The notes below the pieces were generated by a model. That model saw only the letters and a list, made by a program, of their open reading frames with translations. It searched no databases and was not told where the DNA came from. A program made the translations under genes and the position numbers. Positions 34,243 through 41,534 of a stretch of 41,939 nt of DNA are shown piece after piece (position 1 is the stretch's first letter; each line of letters begins with the position of its first letter). Origin of the DNA: Candidatus Poribacteria bacterium (lineage in GTDB: Bacteria; Poribacteria; WGA-4E; WGA-3G); contig JAPPNJ010000122.1 of NCBI GenBank assembly GCA_028818705.1, positions 1-41,939 of the forward strand, read 5' to 3'.

Positions 34243-35462
34243 ATCGGTTCCTCCATGAGGTCTTGCAGCAGTCCAGTGTTGAAAACGGCACTACCGATTC
34301 CGAAATCCGCTATCCAACCAGCAAGTGATTCACGCTTATCACGGATATTTTCAACGTTGAGCACCTCTGTGCCGAGCCCGGGCCGGTTGCGTAGAAGCAA
34401 GACACCAAGGGAATTCGACAAACTTTCAGATTTGAAGTTGTCCAAAAGTTGCGAACTATGAGTTGTAATAACCACTTGTGTCCGTTCAGCAAGGCACTCA
34501 AGCACATAAGCGATGTCGGTTAGCGCGCCGGGGTGCAAATTCCTCTCAGGTTCTTCGATAGTTATGAGAGGCGGTAATTCGTCCTGGTGAAGCAAGGTAT
34601 AATATGCGATGAGACGCAATGTGCCTTCAGATGCTTTCTGCAAAGATATGGGATTCTTATATCCTTCTAACAGACAAAGCTGGCTCCTTCCATCAATTTC
34701 ATTGAAGTCCATTTTAAAATTTACAGAAGCAGCCAGGGACTCACTTACACGGTCAAAACGCTCTCTATCATCCTTGTACCAAGATGAAAGTACCGCTTGT
34801 ATCCCTATATGAAATCTAGTGTTGGATATCTCAGTCATCTGTTCAGAACTCAGTGATAAAATTGAAATTTGTTTATTAGGTGCTACGGACATTTTTAGAT
34901 ATTCTGGGTCCAATCCCGGCGGACGATCCCGCATATGTCCCGGTTGAAAATCATAAAATTCCCAAGTTTTAATAAATTCCCTTAAAACACTATTACTTAT
35001 AGGAGATCTCTCTTTATGAGAATCAAGGGACTTCAAAGTGATTTTTTCTGAGGTATTTGTTCCTTCGTTCTTTTCATCTTCAGTCCGCGCCTCGTACTTT
35101 TGGTTCAGAACCGATGAAATTTTTATATCGTTAACCGATAATTCTTCATCAAACAAGAGTTTGTCGGTATCAATTTTAAGCACCAGATCATAGATAATTT
35201 GGGATCCTTCCACTTCGGCTTGCAATTGGAAAGTAATGTGATTTGATGCGCCTGCCCAGAGTCGATCTCGGATGAATTCAGTTGACAATCGGGCTTCCTG
35301 CGTCATCGCTCTAAGAAGGCGTAAGGCCCTCAACACATTTGATTTTCCACTTGCGTTGGGTCCGACAAGAACCGTCAAAGGCTTAAACGGAAGTGTGACA
35401 TTCCGTAAGCTCAGGAAGTTTTTGACATGAACTTTCTCTAAAAACGCTTTTCGTTCAGACAT
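34239..35462 (-). CDS. SMC/RecF-like AAA ATPase (AAA_21-type) of a defence operon
   Basis: A 407-aa ATPase with Walker A G34-PNASGK-S41, an ABC-like signature ASEGTLR (277-283), the Walker B region TIEEPERNLHP (301-311) and THSSQLL, with the switch His at about 335. The middle section (120-270) is variable. This is the OLD/RloA-type fold. In such systems the ATPase senses phage and licenses a nuclease. Here the next two genes encode Toprim-like and PIN proteins. It lies 40 bases after the Rpn gene and overlaps the Toprim gene, all on the minus strand. Confidence 0.82.
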   Translation of the reverse strand: MSERKAFLEKVHVKNFLSLRNVTLPFKPLTVLVGPNASGKSNVLRALRLLRAMTQEARLSTEFIRDRLWAGASNHITFQLQAEVEGSQIIYDLVLKIDTDKLLFDEELSVNDIKISSVLNQKYEARTEDEKNEGTNTSEKITLKSLDSHKERSPISNSVLREFIKTWEFYDFQPGHMRDRPPGLDPEYLKMSVAPNKQISILSLSSEQMTEISNTRFHIGIQAVLSSWYKDDRERFDRVSESLAASVNFKMDFNEIDGRSQLCLLEGYKNPISLQKASEGTLRLIAYYTLLHQDELPPLITIEEPERNLHPGALTDIAYVLECLAERTQVVITTHSSQLLDNFKSESLSNSLGVLLLRNRPGLGTEVLNVENIRDKRESLAGWIADFGIGSAVFNTGLLQDLMEEPI

Positions 35463-35502
35463 GGTTTTCGCCTTTGTATTGGGATTAAACCTTCAATACA
35501 GC

Positions 35503-36435
35503 TCAATTTTCAAGGTTCAAAAGGGCCTGCGTAAATTCATCAATGTTTGATGCGCGGGCGGCGACACGGTGTAACTGATCCAGACGTTGTAGATCGTCAA
35601 TGGCTCCAAGGAAAGGCTTTAGTTTCTCTGCGACATCGGTCTGAAATCGGACCTCCAGCACTGTGAGTATCGCTTCAACAGCGTGCTGTTTTTTCCCTTG
35701 TTCGATGCCTTGTTCGATGCCCTGTTCAAGGGCTTTTTCAGTGAAGTATTGGATGATAGAAGATTCTTGCACAATTTCCTCCGATATTATGTCGCGAATG
35801 GTTTGTGAGTCGTGTGCTAACCCACCGAGAATCGCTAAGTCCACGAGCGTCTCTTTTTGTTGCGATTCGTCTTCGGTCCCTGCCTCAATTGCCTGCACAC
35901 AGTGCCGTATCCATTCCGGTGCCTCCAGAGAAGCAGGCGGTTTCATCAAAGCAGCGAACGGAACTAACCCCACCCGGTTCGTATCCAACAGGGCTTGCCC
36001 GTCCATTTCAGCGAGTCTTAGGACGCGGTATTGAATGCCAATATTATATCCTGACACCTCTTGGACGTACAGGCCCGGGTCGGTACGTCCAGCACTTGGA
36101 TGTAGGTAAACAACATGAGAGTAGATTGGCAGTCTGTAAAACTCAATGGCACTCCCGATATAACCTGCCATTCGGAAGGGCATCGGTACGTCCCGACTGT
36201 CGTGGGTCTGAAACTCACAGTGTACAATGGCTTGCTCACTCCCGGTGGTAACGCGTATAAAACTATCAGCTAAATGCGTCTTCATTGAGAGTTGCTCAGT
36301 TTCAATGACCTCAAACTCGTCTGCTTCTATACCGAGGAGTGTCGTGACAAAACCTCTGGGATCTCTACGGATTCGGCATTTTGTGACGTTATCAAATTGT
36401 CCGGGTAGAACGAGTTTTTGATCAGAAACATTCAC
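35503..36435 (-). CDS. Rpn-family (recombination-promoting) nuclease / transposase_31-like
   Basis: A 310-aa protein of the RpnA-type PD-(D/E)xK family. The core strands are LADSFIRV and VHCEFQTHDSRDVPMPFRMAGYIG, where E-x-Q is the catalytic pair. Near residue 240 the tail has the repeat EQGIEQGIEQGKKQ that is typical of this family, followed by a helical C-terminus. Rpn proteins cut DNA and promote RecA-independent recombination in E. coli. A consensus promoter with an inverted repeat lies 50 bases upstream, making this the first gene of the minus-strand cluster. Confidence 0.82.
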   Translation of the reverse strand: MNVSDQKLVLPGQFDNVTKCRIRRDPRGFVTTLLGIEADEFEVIETEQLSMKTHLADSFIRVTTGSEQAIVHCEFQTHDSRDVPMPFRMAGYIGSAIEFYRLPIYSHVVYLHPSAGRTDPGLYVQEVSGYNIGIQYRVLRLAEMDGQALLDTNRVGLVPFAALMKPPASLEAPEWIRHCVQAIEAGTEDESQQKETLVDLAILGGLAHDSQTIRDIISEEIVQESSIIQYFTEKALEQGIEQGIEQGKKQHAVEAILTVLEVRFQTDVAEKLKPFLGAIDDLQRLDQLHRVAARASNIDEFTQALLNLEN

Positions 36436-36453
36436 TGTGGGCTACTGCCTCCG

Positions 36454-36517
36454 CGGTGTATAAAGTTTCTCCCAATTGCCTTTTTGTAATTATACACCGT
36501 CGCGTTGTATCTGTCAA
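36454..36517 (-). promoter_or_regulatory. Consensus promoter TTGACA-N17-TATAAT with operator-like inverted repeat
   Basis: On the minus strand TTGACA (36517-36512), a 17-base spacer and TATAAT (36494-36489) match the sigma-70 consensus exactly. A perfect 10-bp inverted repeat, CGGTGTATAA / TTATACACCG (36490-36499 and 36454-36463), overlaps the -10 box and repeats about 30 bases downstream. This is a good place for a repressor dimer or a looping site. The -35 box overlaps the 3' end of the hsdS remnant. Confidence 0.72.
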
Positions 36518-36942
36518 TTGCTTTTAGGAGCAGTGTCAATGTCAAGTTCGGATACGTCAATCTCACCGGAGATGAGTTTGGGGAGGAGGAAGTCGCGGGT
36601 TTGTTGGAGGTTTTTATTTTTCATTGTGAGATTTTCCAATTCCAAAGAGATTAGTTCTGCAGCTTTCTCGAACTTGGTAACGATTGGTTTTGTAGGTTCC
36701 AGAAGTTGAACACCTAATAGATCCGTTTTCGTGATCGCGTTGAAAATTGTTCCGCTACCCATTGTGTCTTCTTCTTGGAATCTGTCCTTTAATTGTTGAA
36801 GCATAAACCCTTGATCACTACTTTTACTACGGATTGCGGAAAGCCCACGACCAATCACGATCTTTTTATTTGCGACGTTGATTCGCCCGAGAGGTGCCCG
36901 CACACTAAATAACGCCAGTTTGAAAAAAATATTAGAAGCCAA
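36514..36942 (-). pseudogene. Type I specificity subunit remnant (C-terminal half)
   Basis: The 142-aa ORF has a TTG start only. FSVRAPLGRINVANKKIVIGRGLSAIRSK and SGTIFNAITKTDLLGVQLLEP match the second TRD of HsdS, and EKAAELISLELENLTMKNKNLQQTRDFLLPKLISGEIDVSEL is the C-terminal coiled coil. The first TRD and spacer are absent; the sequence upstream (36943-37000) is not HsdS-like. This is the surviving piece of the second type I system, with hsdM missing altogether. Confidence 0.82.
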
Positions 36943-37580
36943 GGGGGAAACAAATTCAGCAAAAAAGCAATATATTCACTCAAAAAGAGGCGATTTTTGG
37001 AGATCTAACCCCCTCAATCCCCTACCCCCTTGATGAATCAGAATCAGAATCAACGGTATGAATGCCTTATGGCATTCACCGGGTATGAAGCCCGTATGGG
37101 CTTCACCGGGCATGAACCGGGTATGAATGCCGTGTGGCATTCCCCGCCCCTTATCAGGGGGACTTCAAGAAGGAATGCGTAAATCCTATAAATGATAAAG
37201 TATTATATCCTATTTTGAGATTTTGAGAAAAAATGCTTGACGATATTTGTGTTTTTTTATAGAGTACCTCTGACGTTGATGACGTTGATTCGTAACTTTT
37301 TTGCCCCCGTGCGGATAAAGTTTCTATCGTGCCAGAGCAGCGTCCTAATAGATTTTAGGTGCACCACCGGTGGCGGAACACCAGTGCCGCGTAGCACTGC
37401 TATAAGCCGAGTATGACAGTGCTAGCCTAATTGTATCATAAACGGTTGTGTTTTGTGAGACTTTTAGGTTAGCCCCTTCAAGGGACGATTGCCTGCCGCC
37501 TTTCTTGTGTTGACCCCCGTCGGCATTCATACTCTGTAGAGCAATCTTATGATTTTTTCGACCCGACAAGGAGTCAAAGC
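36943..37580. other. Gene-free stretch with GAATCA repeats, hairpin array and a structured leader
   Basis: About 640 bases without a gene. In order: a C-rich stretch, three GAATCA units at 37034-37052, a hairpin array at 37054-37161, AT-rich sequence with a weak TTGACG-N15-TATAGA (37237-37263), and a GC-rich structured leader. In the leader, CCACCGGTGG and CAGTGC-CGCGTA-GCACTG could fold, before the next gene. I see no riboswitch family signature. Confidence 0.5.
37054..37161. repeat. Tandem array of palindromic units (GGTATGAA type)
   Basis: Units beginning GGTATGAA each fold: GAATGCC-TTAT-GGCATTC (37060-37077), GAAGCCC-GTAT-GGGCTTC (37087-37104) and GAATGCC-GTGT-GGCATTC (37125-37142). Each is flanked by CGG/CCG bases that extend the stem. 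A truncated unit (GGCATGAACCGG) lies between units 2 and 3, and CCCC-TTATCA-GGGG follows. Unit 2 has different bases on both stem arms so pairing is kept, which implies selection or a palindromic template. Confidence 0.8.
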
Positions 37581-38075
37581 ATGTTCAAACTCCCGTTTGT
37601 TTTCGGTGTCTGTCTCGTGCTGGGGGGCGGTTGTTTGTTTGCAAACCTCTCTCGCCTTGGGGCCGCACCGCAGCCCCGGGAGAGACCACAAGAGACACCA
37701 CAACCCGCAGCGTTGACCGAGATCCAAAGCGTGGAAGTCGCCGAAGTCTCTGGCGATTTGTTTTCGGATTCCATCTCAAGCGATTTCTACCAGACGATCC
37801 TCAAAAATAACCTGTTCGCGCCACTCGGCACAAACTTACATGCCAAACCTGTCCCTGGGGCGAACGTTTTACTAATAGCGACCTTCACCACGCAAGACCC
37901 CTTTGCAGCGTCAGCGATCGTCAAGAACACCGCCACCGGTGAGCAGCAAACCGTCGGGCTGGGCACTGTGATTTGGGGGTATCGCATCGCAGAGATACAA
38001 TACAAGCAGATACTCCTCGAAAAAGACGGTGCCCCTGCGATATGGAAGTTTCTCAAACCCACGTTTCTCGATTAG
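37581..38075 (+). CDS. Exported protein with a GspC/PilP-like domain
   Basis: A 164-aa protein with an N-terminal signal or anchor (residues 5-22, GVCLVLGGGCLFAN) and a Pro/Gln linker. The conserved-looking part YQTILKNNLFAPLG ... AAIVKN ... GLGTVIWGYRIAEIQY resembles the periplasmic HR/PilP-like fold of type II secretion or pilus proteins. The AAGGAG site 8 bases before the ATG supports the start. No other secretion genes are present, so the role is open. Confidence 0.45.
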   Translation: MFKLPFVFGVCLVLGGGCLFANLSRLGAAPQPRERPQETPQPAALTEIQSVEVAEVSGDLFSDSISSDFYQTILKNNLFAPLGTNLHAKPVPGANVLLIATFTTQDPFAASAIVKNTATGEQQTVGLGTVIWGYRIAEIQYKQILLEKDGAPAIWKFLKPTFLD

Positions 38076-38106
38076 TAGAAAAACCAACACAAGGCGAAAG
38101 AAACTG

Positions 38107-38253
38107 ATGATATTACCACCGAATCTCGCCGATCCGAAATGGCAACAAACCCCACGATTTTCCCTTTTTGGATGTCTTCGGTTCATCCTCTTTTTGTTCT
38201 TTTTTCTTGTGTTGGTTTGGGTCATGTTAAAATACACCCCACTGGGGGGTTAA
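38107..38253 (+). CDS. Very small single-pass membrane protein
   Basis: A 48-aa ORF from the ATG at 38107 (MILPPNLADPKWQQTPRF) with one TM helix (RFILFLFFFLVLVWVML) near the C-terminus. A longer in-frame version starting at 38029 overlaps the previous gene and is less likely. It lies 31 bases after the exported protein and 22 before the next gene, in the same direction. Likely translated, function unknown. Confidence 0.5.
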   Translation: MILPPNLADPKWQQTPRFSLFGCLRFILFLFFFLVLVWVMLKYTPLGG

Positions 38254-38275
38254 AGACCAAAAAAGGAGTTTTACG

Positions 38276-38977
38276 ATGTTACAGAAGAAGATTTGGATAC
38301 CGATTTGTATCGTTTTGATTGCCGTGATGAGTTTTGGCATTTATTATGGACAAATGACGGCAAATCAGCAACCTGTGAAGGTTTACAAGACCACGCAATC
38401 CTCACTACAGCCTGCGAGTGAAACGACACAGGTTAAAGCAGCCTCCACCCTACAGACTTCCGAGAGTGGACACTGGCATGGCGATGAATGGCACACCGAT
38501 GATGCACACAGCGAAGGAAGCAACCCAGAAGGAATGGCTTCGGTTCTCAATGCTGACCGACAGGCACGTATTGACGCTGAAATCCAAGCGGCACGTCAAC
38601 AAGGGGCTACCGATGCCGAGATACTCAAGAGACTTCAAGCAGCAGGGCATCAAGGCGAGACCGATTCTCAGAGACAGGAGGCTCTGTATACCCAACGCGT
38701 CACGCTGTATCTCAAAGCCCGCGAGGCGTGGAATAAGAAGTTCCATCAGGCGCATACCGAAAGAATGCAAGCGGGTGAGGCAATTGTTTCTTTCATACCC
38801 AATCTTTCCCGTGATCTTTCACATAAAGAGACTGTTGAGTATTTCAACAATCTCAGCGATGCAGAAAGAAAACGACTTCAAGCGGAAATCCGTGCGCTGA
38901 TTGAAAAACGTGACGCTGCGGAAAAAAAACTGGAAGCCGTCATGCAAGAAGAACCTGTTTACCCCACAAATAAATAA
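38276..38977 (+). CDS. Membrane-anchored protein with a His-rich HWHGDEWH motif
   Basis: A 233-aa protein with a TM anchor (residues 6-24), then a Gln/Ser-rich stretch. GHWHGDEWHTDDAHSEG near residues 66-82 could bind metal through five His. The rest is charged and helical (DRQARIDAEIQAARQQG ... DAERKRLQAEIRALIEKRDAAEKKLEAVM), suggesting a coiled coil. An AAAAGGAG site 8 bases before the ATG supports the start. I know HWHGDEWH-type motifs from Poribacteria-like proteins only as unnamed repeats; function unknown. Confidence 0.6.
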   Translation: MLQKKIWIPICIVLIAVMSFGIYYGQMTANQQPVKVYKTTQSSLQPASETTQVKAASTLQTSESGHWHGDEWHTDDAHSEGSNPEGMASVLNADRQARIDAEIQAARQQGATDAEILKRLQAAGHQGETDSQRQEALYTQRVTLYLKAREAWNKKFHQAHTERMQAGEAIVSFIPNLSRDLSHKETVEYFNNLSDAERKRLQAEIRALIEKRDAAEKKLEAVMQEEPVYPTNK

Positions 38978-38983
38978 TGACTT

Positions 38984-39157
38984 ATGAAAAACATTTTAAT
39001 TTCAACGCTCATTTTCCTTGTGACGCTGCTCTCTTTTCACTTCATTGTCAATGAGGCGAACGCTTGCTCGGTTGAAGAAGCGGCTGTTGCGGCTGCACAA
39101 ACGGCGTATGACGAGGCTTTAGAAGCTGTTCGCGAAATCGAGAACGACGCTGGGTAG
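38984..39157 (+). pseudogene. Signal-peptide exon-like 5' part of the Cys/His-rich secreted protein
   Basis: ATG at 38984. The sequence gives a clear signal peptide (hydrophobic 4-20, cleavage after VNEANA) and CSVEEAAVAAAQTAYDEALEAV, then TAG at 39155-39157. The same frame continues open past the TAG, through KALELEKQWKEASASAQAAYDALTLAKSAL, into the large ORF at 39281. The helical AAQTAYDEAL / SAQAAYDALT repetition on both sides of the stop shows one gene interrupted by an amber codon. Confidence 0.7.
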
Positions 39158-39280
39158 GTAGCATTTCAGCTCAGACATCCACTCAGCGGTAATACTGCTG
39201 ACATTGCTAAAGCCTTAGAGTTAGAAAAGCAATGGAAGGAAGCCTCAGCGTCTGCGCAAGCGGCGTATGATGCCTTAACA

Positions 39281-40936
39281 TTGGCGAAATCCGCCTTGGA
39301 TCTCTGTGAGCTGAAAAAAGACGAACGCTTAGGGTGCGGTCACTCAATAGATTCGGGTCATAAGCGTGTTCAGTATTCAGGGTGTGATCACTTTGATTAT
39401 AGTTGTCAAGCAGAGAAGCATAAATCCCGGAGTTGCCCAACGAATTCAGAGGATGTCTCATGTTCGGATGGTTCGTATCGTCTGTGTACGGATCATACGC
39501 ACGATTATAGTTCATCGAAACTCGCGTGTGGTCATTCGGTCGGCACACCGGGGGATCATACGTGGCAGTCGATGGGTATTTGTGGTCACGAGGACTATTT
39601 CTGTAACGCCCGGGATCATCGGGGTATACAGTGTCCTCGCAATGCGTATAGCGAGCGTTGTATCACCGAGGATGGTTTCTACAGTGCGTGTGCGCCGGAG
39701 CATACCCACACGTATCCATCGGATTCGGGTTCTGGAAGTGGCAGTGGTAGCGGTTCGGGTAGTGGTAGCGGTAGCGGGTCTGGAGGTGGCAGCGATCCGA
39801 ATCAGAAAGGCTCTGATCCAAATCAAAAGGATTCCAATGAGAGTCAGAAAGGCTCAGACCCGAATCAGAAAGAGAACAAGGGTTCTGAGCAGAATCAGAA
39901 GTCTGTCGTCATGGGTCCGTGTGGTAAACATACCTATGAGTCGGGTTCAAGTTCAGCGTATAACCACCGCTCTGAAACCTGTCCACTGGATGCGAATAAC
40001 AACGCCTGTTCTTACGGATCGTATTTTGTCTGTTCACCCCATGATCCACATGTCTATGCCTCATCGGAAAAACAGCCAAAGAACACCCATAACAATGGCA
40101 ATAATGGTAATGGCAACGGTGGTGGCAATTCTAAAGGTTCAGGTGGCACGGGAACGCCGACGAATACCGTCTTGTGTGGCAATGGCTCGCAAACCCAATG
40201 GGGGCGTTGTTCATCGGGGCGTGTCATCTCTGGTTCAGACCCCTACGAACACCTGACGCAGTGTAGTGCGGGGCATAACTACTGGTCGTGTTCGGCGTTG
40301 GCGGTTCGCAATCACTCAAAGCATACGTCCACATCGAACAACAATAACGGCAATTCGGGTTCTGGCTCAGGCTCAAATACCAACAACAAGGATGGTGATT
40401 CCTCGCAAGGCGTTCGCCAGTGTGGGCATCCGAAGTCTCAAGGTGGCGATCACTCCTTTGTCTCGTCGTGTTCGGTGACGAATTCGGATGGCGAATCGTG
40501 CCAGCGGACATCGGGGTATTGGGTCTGTAAGGGGCATACCCACAAGTTCCCCGAACCGGCGGCGGTGCGGCGTTGTGGACATTTGAAATCCGAGGGTGGC
40601 GATCATTCGTGGGTCTCGTCGTGTTCGGCGACGAATGCCAACGGGGATACGTGTCAGAAGCAGTCGGGTTATTTTGCCTGTAAGGGTCAACATACCCACA
40701 AGTTCCCCGAATCGAGTTCCTCCTCGTCGAGTTCTTCGTCAAGTTCTTCGTCAAGTTCCAACAACAATAATGATGATGATTCGGACGACTCGGACGACGA
40801 AGACCTTGTCAAGTGTGGTCGTCCCAAGTGTGGCTCGATGGTCAAATCCGAAAGCGAGCATAAAAGCACCTGCGGACGTGGACATTCCTATTGGTCTTGT
40901 AAATCCGAAGCCGTCGCTGCACATCGAAATCATTAG
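39281..40936 (+). CDS. Large Cys/His-rich secreted repeat protein (body, after in-frame TAG)
   Basis: The annotated TTG start is only formal; the frame is continuous with 39158-39280 and, across a TAG, with the signal peptide at 38984. The body has about seven modules of 45-60 aa with conserved Cys and His, for example CGHLKSEGGDHSWVSSC then CKGQHTHKFPE. They are separated by low-complexity linkers: Gly-Ser repeats (39727-39795), SDPNQKG/SNESQK repeats, Asn-Gly runs, a long Ser run (about 40712-40760) and an Asp-rich run. The Cys and His could form zinc sites or disulfides. It is predicted to be extracellular or cell-surface, given the signal peptide. No known family. Confidence 0.65.
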   Translation: MAKSALDLCELKKDERLGCGHSIDSGHKRVQYSGCDHFDYSCQAEKHKSRSCPTNSEDVSCSDGSYRLCTDHTHDYSSSKLACGHSVGTPGDHTWQSMGICGHEDYFCNARDHRGIQCPRNAYSERCITEDGFYSACAPEHTHTYPSDSGSGSGSGSGSGSGSGSGSGGGSDPNQKGSDPNQKDSNESQKGSDPNQKENKGSEQNQKSVVMGPCGKHTYESGSSSAYNHRSETCPLDANNNACSYGSYFVCSPHDPHVYASSEKQPKNTHNNGNNGNGNGGGNSKGSGGTGTPTNTVLCGNGSQTQWGRCSSGRVISGSDPYEHLTQCSAGHNYWSCSALAVRNHSKHTSTSNNNNGNSGSGSGSNTNNKDGDSSQGVRQCGHPKSQGGDHSFVSSCSVTNSDGESCQRTSGYWVCKGHTHKFPEPAAVRRCGHLKSEGGDHSWVSSCSATNANGDTCQKQSGYFACKGQHTHKFPESSSSSSSSSSSSSSSSNNNNDDDSDDSDDEDLVKCGRPKCGSMVKSESEHKSTCGRGHSYWSCKSEAVAAHRNH

Positions 40937-40996
40937 CGACACCCAATGTGGTGAGCGGGTGTCCTTGGTTGGTGCTATTCACCACCCCTTTTGACT

Positions 40997-41298
40997 TTGA
41001 GCAAACACAGCGAACATTCAGACAAACATCTCATCAAACGCACGCAACAGGGGAAGACGGAAGCGTTTTCGGCGTTAGTAAATACCAACATCGGCTGTAT
41101 ACGCATATCCACGGGCGCGTCAAAGACGCAGAGATCGCAAAGGATTTGACCCAAGAGACGTAGTTAAAGGCGTTGGGTGGCATCCCGGGCTTCCGCGGGG
41201 ATTCGGCGTTCTATTCATGGCTGTATCGGATTGCCGAGAATGTCATTATACAATTACAGGAAGTTCTCCGTCGTAAACTCGTTTTTCATCATTTATAG
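40997..41298 (+). pseudogene. ECF sigma factor remnant, frameshift and amber
   Basis: From a TTG at 40997 the frame reads SDKHLIKRTQQGKTEAFSALV, which is sigma region 1.2/2.1. Near 41083 the frame must change to read KYQHRLYTHIHGRVKDAEIAKDLTQET, region 2.2-2.3. A TAG at 41161 then stands where families have Trp (QETW). LKALGGIPGFRGDSAFYSWLYRIAENV (region 2.4) follows to a stop at 41296. Region 4 is absent. The frameshift is a 4-base loss from an AAAT repeat if the ancestral text was GTAAATAAATAC. Clearly a dead sigma factor gene, adjacent to the secreted protein it may have controlled. Confidence 0.8.
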
Positions 41299-41534
41299 TA
41301 AAGTTTAGAATTAATTGGACACTCTGCATCGGCGAGGAATGTAAAGCTAAGACAAATTATGCTTTTGTAGTATAATTTGGAAACCTCGCCTACCAGGGGC
41401 GGAAAGTGTCTCTTTATTTTTAGAATTCACTATATATACTATAGTTTGGACAATTTTAAGGATTAGGGTGTTTGAAAGCAGAAAAAGAGGTATCCTTTCA
41501 TAAACATACCAAAGTTTTGAAAGGAACGTAAAAA
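41299..41534. other. Palindrome and left end of an insertion sequence
   Basis: Holds a REP-like inverted pair GGCGAGG (41331-41337) / CCTCGCC (41384-41390) around AATTAT...ATAATT, then AT-rich sequence (TATATATACTATAG) that is probably the start of the insertion sequence. GAAAGCAGAAAAAGAGG ... CCTTTC just before the transposase ATG may be its terminal repeat; the other end is outside the window. Confidence 0.45.

Noticed and set aside
37054..37161. CRISPR array
   Set aside because: The units are self-palindromic with no unique spacers, and no cas genes occur in the window.
37263..37580. Riboswitch ahead of 37581
   Set aside because: There are foldable palindromes, but no match to cobalamin, cyclic-di-GMP or other consensus that I could recognise.
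39366..40256. Arg/Ile-rich ORFs overlapping the Cys/His-rich gene in other frames
   Set aside because: They are shadows of the repetitive GGT/GGC-rich coding frame; they share no module structure of their own.
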